Below, one piece after another: positions 30,214-40,600 of a DNA stretch of 64,000 bases. The stretch is from Melanopsichium pennsylvanicum. Taxonomy: Eukaryota > Basidiomycota > Ustilaginomycetes > Ustilaginales. The stretch lies in NCBI GenBank assembly GCA_900208305.1, contig OAPG01000022.1, positions 310,001-374,000 on the forward strand, written 5' to 3'. The position numbers and the translations under genes were made by a program. How positions within the stretch are numbered: the first letter of the stretch is position 1; every line of letters starts with the position of its first letter. The notes under the pieces were generated by a model, which saw nothing but the letters and a program-made list of their open reading frames with translations, did not search any database and was not told the origin of the DNA.

Positions 30214-31833
30214 TCAATCGAGGTTGTTGTAACTGTCAAGCACGGAGAGAAGGAAGACGAGAAGAGGACGAGGCTGGTCGCGTCGACGCTGAAATCCAAC
30301 TCTGGTTGAGCCTTTAGCGACGTAATCGCAATCTTACGGCCCTCTCAAACTTGCAGAGAACGTAGCTTCGCTCGGAAATCCAGAACAAAAGAGAGCTTTC
30401 GGCGAATATGGCAGAAGTGTGGAGAGAGCGGAACGAGCCATCCAAGCGAAGTGAGGACACAAGACAAGCGAGAAGAGGTTGATCAGTGTCGGTAATTCGA
30501 CTCGAGAGTTCTTCACCTGTTCGACTGTAGTGTGGGTCCGCTCTTGCTCTTTGCTAAAGAATGGAAAATCGCATGCAGACTCGAGGCAAGATGACGGATG
30601 GAGCCAGGATTGACCGATCCGCTTCGTCCTTCACCGTCTGTCTTCATTCCGGTCTCTGGATCGTGCTCTGCAAGCGATTTTTCGAGAAGGAAAAATCGCA
30701 GTAGCAAAGCGCAGCGTTCTCTTCTTGCCAAGCCAAGGACGCGTTTTTTCCTGAACAAGTGGAGGATCGGGAGGTGCTGCGCTTTGCTATAATGTCTTTT
30801 TGGACGCGGTCGTGCGACGGCTGGAAAAGAGGACAAAAGCCAAAAATAGATGGAGGGTCAGTCGAGGCAAGGCATCGTGACCGGAGTTGGTACTCCACTT
30901 CGAGATCGCCCGTCAGGCGAAATGAGGCAAGGTTTCTCCCACTCGAAAGCAATACCCTGGCCGTCTTCTTCAGGAACGCCCTCGATTTCAACACGAGACT
31001 TGGGCAAGTTTGAAGCATTCTCACCATCGCACTCGGGCCTATCCGCCGTGCTGTAGGTTTACCCATCTCATCCAATTTTTAATCTTAATCTCATGACTGT
31101 TCTCAAATGATCACATGTCGAGCAGCACAGTTCATGCATCACAACAAGTAAGGGGAAAAATGAATTCGAAGAAGTCAAACAAAGGAGGAACAATACAACG
31201 GCGAGCGCCCGCCATGCCGCGTTGATGAAAGTCTTCATCTCTGCCGCATCGCAGCCACCTAAGAAAGCCGAAGCCTGGAAAAAGAAACACAAAGAGAGTC
31301 TGGTCTGCTTCTTCCTACATTTGGACAAGTTATACAAGTGAGACGATGAAGAGTATTCGTCGTGTTACTCGAGCAGTGTACGAGAAAAGCCAGTTTCCCC
31401 AGCACCTTTCATCCTCCAAATATATGGAAGAGTGAGAGACGAGGACTGACCGAACCGGCGATCGTCTACGCGCCAACCCACAACAGACGGTGGAAACGGA
31501 GCCAAATAGGGAAATTACGAGCAAAATACTAGAGCCAGGACTAAAGGAAACGAAAGAGAGAAGAAAGTCGGGTCATGGTGATGGAGGTAGAAGAGGGAAG
31601 AAGCGAGGATTTTGCGCGCCAGGAAAGGGGTGGCCAGCACCGCGTACGAGGCATGCGCTGCGATTGCACAGATGGTATGCAAAGCAGGCAAAGTTGACGA
31701 GAATGGAAGTGAAGAAAAGCTGAAGAAGCGAAATTGACGATGAACGACCATATCTGACCCGTGACGATGGATTCGGGGAAACCGAAAGGGGTGTAGAGGG
31801 AGGTTTGTGATGGATTGTGAAGAGCAAATCTAT
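30214..31833. other. Intergenic between the FOL3 fusion gene and the GH128 gene
   Basis: Some 1.6 kb with both neighbours on the minus strand. Short overlapping frames exist on both strands, the longest about 143 codons, but none shows a domain, a signal peptide or consistent composition. I see no repeat or RNA gene. It probably contains the promoter of the fusion gene and the 3' region of the glucanase gene. Confidence 0.5.
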
Positions 31834-32886
31834 TTACTCTTCATCGTCGTCGAGCTCATCTTCGTCACTGATCTGTCCATGCTCGGCCTCGTAAGCAGCA
31901 ATGGCCTTTTTGCGTCCCTCGCAGTACTCATCGCAGTCAACAATGTGAGCAGGTGCCTCGAAGGGGTCCTCATCGTCGACAATGTCGTTGCCATCCTCAT
32001 CCTTGTGGGTGGCAGCCCTGCGAGCGACGTGAGCCGAGGGCAGCGCACGGTTCGAGTGCACGGAACGCTTGCTGTTGGGCTTGGACGAGTAGAGGTACCA
32101 GTAAGCGATGTCACGGAGCGATCCGTTGCTATTGAGGAAGGCGTTCTTGCTGTTGGCGTATGAGTCAGGAGGTTTGCTGATCTCGAAACATCCTAACCAT
32201 GCGGCACGCTTGACGTATTTGACGCTGGTCATCCAGGCAGTGGCGTCCATGTGGAACTTCTTGATGGCGGACATGTTGGAACCAGAAGCGGCGGTGATAC
32301 CGTACTCAGTGACCCAGATCGGCTTGTTAAACTTGCTGTGAATGGTCTTAATCCACTTCTTCAAGAGGTCCATGTCCTTGGTGGTACCGTACCAGTGGAG
32401 GGCGATGAAGTCGATGGTGCATCCGAGCTTGTCGCACTCGTCCATGAACTCCTGGAGCCACTCAGTCTTCCAGACCATCTGAGGGGAAGAGATCTTGACA
32501 CCCTTCTTGGCATAGGGCTCAAGCTCCTGCATGTGAAGTTTGGCAGCGTAACTGGGATCAAGGTTGGCCTGGCCCGAGATCTCTGGCTCATTGAAGGAGA
32601 GAATATAATCGGGAAGGTTGCTTTTCATCTCCTGCTTGCGTGTATTCCATTGCGAAAAGTACTTGGGACCCCAGAAGCAGGGAACCCACTCGAGCTTACC
32701 ATCGAACTTTGAGTTCGGACCATCCTGCCAGTGCCAGTACCACTTGATTAACCCCTTGGCGATACGAGGACCGTAATTGTCGTTGACGCCCCAGGCAAGA
32801 CCACGCTTGAGGCTGGCTTCAGTGGAGGAGACAGCGCAGAGAAGGGCGGCAAAGGCGGCCATCAAGAGCTGTACTGTGAAACGCAT
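31834..32886 (-). CDS. Secreted GH128-family beta-1,3-glucanase-like protein with acidic tail
   Basis: A 350-residue protein with a signal peptide (residues 1-24). The catalytic region follows the glycoside hydrolase 128 (Asl1-type) pattern: RGLAWGVND opening, SFNEPE with likely acid/base Glu100, IALHWYG, and IWVTEYG with likely nucleophile Glu194. GH128 enzymes cut beta-1,3-glucan of fungal walls, so a role in wall remodelling or outside the cell is expected. The barrel ends near residue 268. After it comes a tail with two dibasic sites (Lys-Arg 273-274, Arg-Arg 289-290) and a very acidic 60-residue end carrying two cysteines (318, 322). The divergent 4.8-kb upstream region carries two pheromone-response-element nonamers. 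Family assignment is by motifs; the substrate is inferred. Confidence 0.9.
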   Translation of the reverse strand: MRFTVQLLMAAFAALLCAVSSTEASLKRGLAWGVNDNYGPRIAKGLIKWYWHWQDGPNSKFDGKLEWVPCFWGPKYFSQWNTRKQEMKSNLPDYILSFNEPEISGQANLDPSYAAKLHMQELEPYAKKGVKISSPQMVWKTEWLQEFMDECDKLGCTIDFIALHWYGTTKDMDLLKKWIKTIHSKFNKPIWVTEYGITAASGSNMSAIKKFHMDATAWMTSVKYVKRAAWLGCFEISKPPDSYANSKNAFLNSNGSLRDIAYWYLYSSKPNSKRSVHSNRALPSAHVARRAATHKDEDGNDIVDDEDPFEAPAHIVDCDEYCEGRKKAIAAYEAEHGQISDEDELDDDEE

Positions 32887-33335
32887 GTTTGTCGTTGTGT
32901 GTATAGTAAAAAGGGAAGCGGAGTGTATGAGGTAAAGAGAATGTGTGGATGAGGAAAGGATCTATGCAAGTCTCGATGGATGTGATTGTCAATGAACGAT
33001 GGTGATGCGCGAGATGCTAGGATGATGATGGAGGAGTGATGCCCTGAGACCGAAAAGCGTGCTACGAAATCAAGTACGGTTGAGACAAAAAGGTGGAGAG
33101 ATACTGTAGAGGGGGATGGCAGAGGTGGTCGGATATTGTTGTAGCTATTCTGCTGTTGTCACGTCAACGAAAGAGCGCACTGTGTTGATGATGTCGTTCG
33201 TCGAGTACAAAGGAGAAGGTTATGATATCGTCGCAAGCTGTCAAAGCCCCGTCCGATAGTGTTGGGGAGAAGGTGGAGAGAATGGGGAGAGGTGAAGGAG
33301 AGGTGGAGAGGTATAGGAAGAAAAGGAAGAGGTTG

Positions 33336-33365
33336 ATTAGGAGGAGGAGGAGGAGGAGGAGGAGG
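33336..33365. repeat. GGA-rich trinucleotide repeat in a purine tract
   Basis: An uninterrupted AGG/GGA run inside a longer purine-rich segment; on the minus strand it is a CCT/TCC-rich tract about 450 bp upstream of the GH128 ATG. Confidence 0.75.
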
Positions 33366-33855
33366 ATGGAGAGGATACTAAAAGAGGATACGTAGGGGAA
33401 ATCGAAGTTCGGGCAGGCAGGCAAAACGAGACACGAGAGAGAGAGAAGGCGGATGGGCAGGAACGGCTGCGCACGCCAGGCACTGTTGGAGCGCGACGCA
33501 GGAATCGAAGCAGCCAATACAATGGGCAAGTCAGTCGAGAGAAGACAAGAGTCACACTAACCGAATCCAAAAGGTGCGCAGCGGGACGAACCTGCGACGA
33601 TAGAACTTGAAACACTACAGTACCTGACGTTCTCAAGAGCAAAGGCGCTCGGTCTGCCATGCAGAGTGAGAGAGCGGTGTTGAATGACAGAGCAACAACA
33701 CGAAACCAAACATTTCAAACGTGTCTCGCATCTTCTCTCACCCCAACACTGAAACCATCATCACACCACTCTGCCCTCTCTCTCCGCCTGAATCAATCAA
33801 GAGCAAGAGCCATGAGGATATAGGGCACTTTGGCAGCGGAAGCAGAACAACAGGC

Positions 33856-33864
33856 ACAAAGGGA
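33856..33864 (+). promoter_or_regulatory. Candidate pheromone response element ACAAAGGGA
   Basis: Exact match to the nonamer bound by the HMG-box regulator Prf1 in Ustilago maydis (known from the literature). It lies about 970 bp upstream of the GH128 ATG. The match alone does not show function. Confidence 0.4.
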
Positions 33865-34563
33865 GCGGAATCCGAAATCAGGATTGGGCGATGATCGACA
33901 AACTTGGCATTTCAACCCTTGTTTAGCGAACCTGCACATCCTTTCAAACCGAGGCGCATCCTGGTCTTGCATATTCGGCACTGGATCAGTCTAAGCGCGA
34001 ACGAACGCAGATCCTTTCGACTCGCACCATCGGACACTTGTCACACTGTCACCTCGCTATCACAAAAGAGTCAAGAGACGCGCTCTTCCTGCCAAAGTTT
34101 TTTTTGGTTATTGAATTTCAGATTCTTCGAACAAAAGAGAATTCCAAAGAGAGCCATCGGAAGTCGAAATGTTTTCAATCTCACATGCAGCCATCTCGCG
34201 CAGCAGCAACCAGTGCAAACGAGAGGAACACAACCATCGAGACGAAACTCGAAGCGAGGCACTTTGGCGCACTTCCTCCTGCCGTAATTTACAACACTTG
34301 GCAAGACAATTTATTGGGCATGCGAGACCAACAGCCACAACGGTTCGCCATGCCAGTCCCTTCCTTTGCACACTCAAACATCTTCGCTTCCCCCTCAATC
34401 GCAGCACCGCTGCAAAAAAAAAAAATGTGCCTGTGTTTGTGTATACATATATGTTTGTAGCTTGTGCACGCATAGATGCGGTCCATATTTGCGACATGCC
34501 TAGATAGCAAGCAAGGCTGGAACGGTGCATCTCGTCGATCCTGTGACACGCACACGAGGTGTG

Positions 34564-34572
34564 TCCCTTTGT
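34564..34572 (-). promoter_or_regulatory. Candidate pheromone response element (minus orientation)
   Basis: TCCCTTTGT on the plus strand, the reverse complement of ACAAAGGGA. It is the second exact copy in the same interval, 0.7 kb from the first and about 1.7 kb upstream of the GH128 ATG. Confidence 0.4.
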
Positions 34573-37500
34573 TTCTTGCTCATCGCTGCTTCTCTACTTG
34601 CCGTCTTCCGGCATGGCGTCCGAGTCAACACATGCAACGGCACCGCGAGCTGGCAGCAACATCGCCAATGATGCTATTCAAGCCAAAAGTACTGTAAATT
34701 ACTGTATCGCCAGCCGACTTCGGATGTTCCGTTGAGCTCTTAAAGTTTCGGAACGCGTCCCTTCGTGGTTGGTACTAAACTCGAGCTCAAGCTTTGCTTT
34801 CCCATTTTGAAGCGGAGCGGCTCAGGGGTGTAATCCGCAGCCAAACAGCTTGATCATGGCTCGATGCAGCTTCTTTGATGACGATGCCTCTGCTGCGCAA
34901 CCGTCCTCCATCGCCTTTAGAATAGAGGCTGATAAAGCAGAAGAAGCACAATAAATCATCTTCGACATGACGTTACTCCTGTTCAAGACAATAGGTCGAC
35001 ACACTGCCATCTGAAAAATGCATTCAACCCTTCTCAAGCCCTTTGTCTTGAACCGTAAGTCTATCTCCCGAAATCAAATAGCTAAGCTATTTGCACCCCG
35101 GATCAAGCGGCAGAAGGGCATGTTCTTGAGCTTTCAGTTGCAGCTCATCGCCCCTTTTTTGTACCATTCTACTGCAGACTGTACCGTCGGACCGCGCTGT
35201 CTCATTGCCTTGGCAACGCTGTCGTTGCTGGGCGTCATCACATGCTTCCAGAGTTTCTGTAGCAACCGAGACCGACGTCCCAAATGCAATGCGATCCCGC
35301 GTGGGCTCTCGCATCCCTGCCCTTGGCGGCAACCACGCACACGTCCCTTGTGAATATGATCGAGCACGACTTGCTGCGGCGCAAAAGTAAAATAGGCACC
35401 ACATGGAAAACCTCCGTGCGACATGGTCCGTGAGGTTCAAAAATTTCACTGCGGCCATAGCTCTGGCCTTTCACCCCCCTGCCAAGATATGGCTTGGCCA
35501 AGACGTGGCTGTGGTGAATGCATGCTTGCACTATGTATGATTCTCCCGATTTGGCAAAGCTTGGCGGTATTGCAGGACGCATCTCATCGTATAAAGCACA
35601 GGAGTCTTATTGATCGTTCGAGGGTTTCGGTGGAAGACAAACGAGTGCGACAATTATCCATCGGCAGGGTCGAATGTCAGAGTAACGAATGACGTTGTGG
35701 ACTCAATAACGGCAAAACTTACTTTGTTCCATTCGAACTTTCGCTTCCAGGGATCGGCTGCGGCGCATGAAGAGGATCGGACGGCGTCTCTACTCGAGGC
35801 TGAACACAATTCCTTTCTCCTTCTCGGATGTCAAACGTGGAAAAGCACCGCTCTTTTTGGACCAAATGAGCTGCAAATTTGCCCTTTCAAGAACAGAATG
35901 GCGGTTGGTGGCTACGAAACAGCGGCGTCTAAGACATCGCCGATATGTACCCGAATGATAAGTCAAGCAATCTTTGATTGCAACCGCGCAAGATCCACAG
36001 CATTGGTCGCCGCAAAATGAAGCACGATACAGGCTGTGCCGAAAAGCAAGCAAACTCAGACAGAAATACCGATCTTCCGGGAAAGAAGGGCACCACTGCC
36101 ATCTTGTTTCCGATTGAGCCAGGATGCACGTGCTAATAGCCATATGAAGACGCTGGCGCGGCATCTTTCGGTGTCTCGAGACACAGGCACAGAGAGACAG
36201 ACTCGAACGTGCCGGCCGAAAAGTACGCCCAGAAGCAGTCAATCAGTAATCAAACAGAAGTCGAGGACGTGACGCGCTTGTGCTCGCTCGGTCGGACATG
36301 AAAGGACCTCCTCCGAGCCACAGATTCAACTTCATTCTCTGCAGCTCCTCCACCATGATCAGCATCTACCCAACATTGGCCTCCGTGAGGCCTTAACCGG
36401 ACGAGTGTTGCCGGTGCTGCGTACATTGTGCTCATGCTTCGGAGAGCGTGTGGGAATCCGCACCGCTGTCTCGGACACGCGATCACGACGATGGCAGCAT
36501 CTGATACCTCTGCGTGGGTTGCGATTGCGCAGTATGTACATGTGCGCTCTCTCCTTGCTGCGCATCTGAGCAGGAGGGAGATGAAGCTCGGTTGGAAGGT
36601 TGATTCGACTGATCTGAATCGACACTTCGATTCTCATGTAGGCAGCGTCCGAAAGGTGCGAGGCGGAATAATAGATGAAGGTCGGCCCGTAGCTGTGATC
36701 TCGGCGGAGCTTCGCTAGTCTGCCCTGCTCGCAACTGTGCTAGAGCAGTTTTGGAAGCCGAAGCGACATGTCCAGGTTGAGCTGAACTGAAAAAGCACAA
36801 ATGGAATCTGGACCCAGCCATATACGATATAACGTGCATCGCGATACAGTTCCGACCCTGTGGTGCTGACCGGCACTTCTGAGCATCATCGCTGTCGATC
36901 GGGTCGCCTTCGTCTTCGATCCGATTGCTTGAGGTGGTGGCAAAGTTGTCCCGAATTACTGATCGAGACCCCTTCCAATAGTCGGAAGTCACCCAGTGTT
37001 GGCGTTCTCTCTGCCCTCGATGCTCGCAACGGAAACTTGTCTTGAAACACGATGAGGCATGGTTGTCCTTGACACAAATTGCTTCCATGAAAAAGAAAGG
37101 CGAATTAAAAGGGAATGATGAAAAAGAAATCGCAAAAAGAGACAACAAAAAGGTTGTCGAACCTTTCAGTGTTTTACCCGCTCGGCCATTTGACAAGCAC
37201 GTGGCTGACATGCAATCGGGGCTGTCCAAGTAGACCGATATCTCAGATAAGCGATATGCGTGCCAATTCTGATTGGACCCGTTCAAAAAGAGTAACTTAG
37301 CCGGCCAAATCGTGAATGTAAGTTGCCTGCTCATCAGTGCAAATCGCCCGTGCCTCCGCCTTTGCCTGTCATACCCTGAATGTAGTAGCAACACCCACAA
37401 CACCGTCTCGACTCAATACAGCATCCTCAAATCCTACACATACCTGAACTCAATAGCTGAGAACAACCGACTGGACTAAAGCCGCCCCAAGGCTCATTCG

Positions 37501-37656
37501 CAACTCGGCACGGCCCAGCCCAAGACGGGTCGCACCGGTCCGACGCAACGGCTCGAGCTCATCTCATGACGAGCTAGGATTGCATTCGAGCAAGTTGCAT
37601 AGGCATAGAGCTCAGCTCAGTACGGCAGACTTGACGACAACAAGATAAGACTCTTC

Positions 37657-37674
37657 ATGCATGCATCAGATTGA
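37657..37674 (+). other. Upstream mini-ORF before MED13
   Basis: ATG followed by four codons and TGA, ending 11 bases before the MED13 ATG at 37686. A second out-of-frame ATG at 37661 opens a 30-codon frame that overlaps the MED13 start and stops at 37753. Both matter only if the transcript starts upstream of them. Confidence 0.5.
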
Positions 37675-37685
37675 AATCCTCTCAG

Positions 37686-40600
37686 ATGTGGAACCAAGCT
37701 TCCTCGTCCTCTGCACCTTTAGCTGGAGGAGCAGCCAGCAGCATACCTGCTAGCAGCGGCAGTCACCACAGCAACATGGTCCATAATCCTGGCTCATTTG
37801 CATCACACACACGCTCAAGTCATAATTTAAACAGTCCATCAGCTCATCGCCGCGTCGGCAGCACTCTTTCATCCCAGCATCCCTCTTCCTCTGCCGCACA
37901 GACATTTACACGCCCATTCGCCAATACTGCCTTCCCCGGCACAGTCTCCGCACCTCGCTCAGCTGTACCTCCGAGTAGTGTATCAGCTCCTCATAAACCG
38001 ATACAGCATCTGCCTCTGCTCACCAACAGGACACCGACGTCATTTGTCAAGCTCGGCTTTCGGGCGCAGACCGTCATATCTTGGCATCGCTTTTCCAGAA
38101 ACAATGCCGCAGCTAAAGAGACCGGTCAGGATCCTTCACCATCGACCGCCACCACTTCTGCTGTAGCCAGCACATTCGAAGAGCTCTGTAGAGAATGGGA
38201 CAGCGGGGTACAAGACGCTATCGCAAGCATCAACAAGGATCGCTCCAGAAAACAGGTCCCATCGCACAGACCGGAGAGAGTTGGGCTAAATGTGCTGATG
38301 CAGACCCCCCTCGTCTATGCTTGTTCAACGAGAACTTTGAATCGGAGCTCCGATCAAGACTCCTCTGACGACTTGTGGCTCTTCTGTGCTGATTTCTCTA
38401 CCAACGATCTGGCGCACGAACAGGCATCGTCAACAAGGGATTCAGAACCACGCGCAACCACCTCTGCACAGTCCACCGGCACAGGCCAAGCCACAAGAGC
38501 GGAAAACACGTCGGATGAAGCTACACAGCAACTCGCTGGCGATTCTCAAGCCAAACCAACACAGTCGAGGTCCCTGCACCAACTGCCACACGATCTCGCT
38601 ACAGCCATCAGCCGTATTACGCCACTCGCAACCTTCACCTCTGGCTCGTATACTCTGGCTAGCACAGCTTCGGGCAGTATCAAAGGCAAACAGTCTGCCC
38701 TATCAACAGACGATTGGCGAGCACACAAGTATTTCAAGAAATCCACCAAGGCTAGAATGCTCGACTCAATGTTGCGAGCCTGCCCAGCGTCGCAGCAGCA
38801 CGACAGCAGCAAGGTTCACACCAGAGCCAGACTTCGGTTTGGGGAGCATATCGTGTTCATGCCTCGCCGCCAAAATCCCTCGTGCGTCTCGATGGCATCT
38901 TCTGATGCCGCGTGGCTCTCTGCACCTGGCAACAGCATGACGTCGGCCGATGGCGCGGAGCAGTCCTGCTTCATCACTGAACTCGACGTATCTCTGTGCA
39001 GCACCGCCATCGTTGTTCGTGCCACATCTCAAAAGCTTGCTGCCCTTCCTCTGGCCGACACTCGGCACTTGAATACACAACCCTCATCGGCATCCCCCTC
39101 CTCACGCGCAACAATACTATTGGCTCCTCTGCGTCGCCAGGCAGAGCTGGTGGGAGTCATACCGGCTAGTTGTGTCGGTGAAGAGTACCTCGCGGAGCTG
39201 CGCTCCACCTTTGCAACTCTCACACACGGTGCTACAGACGTTGCTTTCAGTAATGATGCCCTATTTGCGTCTGGGCTGGCCATTTGCTCGTTACCTGCCT
39301 CTGACGCTGCATCGACCGAGAAGCAACCGCGACCGCAAAGCCAACAACCAAAGGATGCAGTAATGGAGGTCTTTGCTGAAGAAAGTGCCGGAGAAAGCGC
39401 CCGAGATCAAGCCATGCATTTGTCTGCAACGCCTCCATGGCAATGCGAGCGGCCCGAGTCACAGCAACCAAGATCAGATCTACGCCAATTTGTCTGGCCA
39501 GTTTGTTGGTCTCTGGTCGTACCAACTCGGTCAGAAGCCTTGTTCCGCGGACACATATTCGGATACCCCGCTTGGAAAGACCTGCAAAACGTGAGAAGCC
39601 AGCCTATGACACCCATCAAAGAGCTCGTCTCCTTCACGCTCAGAACCCTCAATGATGCCAACGAGAGCGCACTGGCGCAATCCGCTGCACCTTACACACC
39701 TGGCGAGCCGGACGATGCTTCCATCCCACGACACCGTGTGGATCGCTTACCACCGACACGTCCTGGCACTACGCCTGCAAGCATCACATATCCTGACTTC
39801 GAATTTGCAGTGCCTGCAGCAGGCTCGGCGACGCCATCACATTCGCTTCCTGCTGCGGCTCACTCCGTTTCAGGAGCCTCACCTGCCAAGCGCGAATTAA
39901 CAAGCGCAGAGCAAGTTCATGGTGGCAACAGCACGGAAGCGTTTGGCGACGAGCTCAACTGGATGCAGTTCTTACCTCAGGCGAACGAGACAGCTGCGCC
40001 TGTAGCCGCACCTGCAACGCAGTCAAGTCCGGCAAGGCAGGTCAGTTCGGCGGGACTGTCCACGTCACAGTCTCTTGTGAGGCCAAGCGTCGCCGTTTCC
40101 GCAGCTGGCGACGCGAAAGATGCAGGTCGCAGTTGGCAGCTTCCAGCCGGCAATGCCTCAGCCCCTCCCGAGATGAGAGGCGTGACCGCACCACCGACGT
40201 CACACTCTCTCCTGCTACCTCATCGACACTTGCAATCTCATGACCCTACGCCATTCCAAGCCAATGAGACTACTACGCCACTTGGTTTCACTCAGCATTC
40301 ACAGGCGAAGCGCAAAGCAGGCGAAAGCGACATTTTCGGCAACCTTGGCTTGTTGACGGATGACGACTTTGACTTCTTCGACGCGTCTACGTTCGGCTTG
40401 GAGCCAGAGAATGCACTTCAGGAGCCATCAGCGTCGCTGCAGCATCTCTTCAATCGTCGAACCTCTGCGTCTTCGAACAACAATGGCTTTGCTCAGCCAC
40501 TCGGGCCTCCCAACATGGCGACAAGCGCAGTCTCTCAACCCGCCATGCCCGCAACTGCGGCCATCGAGGACGTCGCAATGGGAGATATCGAACAGAACAG

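Larger units (their letters stand above)
32887..37685. other. Gene-poor 4.8-kb interval between the GH128 gene and MED13
   Basis: This is the longest stretch without an accepted gene and is a divergent upstream region for both neighbours. A purine-rich tract with a GGA repeat lies around 33265-33450, and TACWGTA heptamers at 33102, 33616, 34690 and 34700. Two exact ACAAAGGGA nonamers occur at 33856-33864 (+) and 34564-34572 (-). Many short frames occur on both strands, but none has a domain or an ATG-started frame of convincing composition; the longest (36483-37403, minus) begins with GTG. A non-coding transcript or a small spliced gene cannot be excluded. Confidence 0.55.

Noticed and set aside
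30644..31075. 143-codon minus-strand frame upstream of the FOL3 fusion gene
   Set aside because: No domain, no consistent composition, and competing overlapping frames on the opposite strand.
36483..37403. Open frame of 306 codons on the minus strand in the 4.8-kb gap
   Set aside because: It begins with GTG rather than ATG, its translation has no domain or signal, and several overlapping frames of similar quality exist in the same interval.
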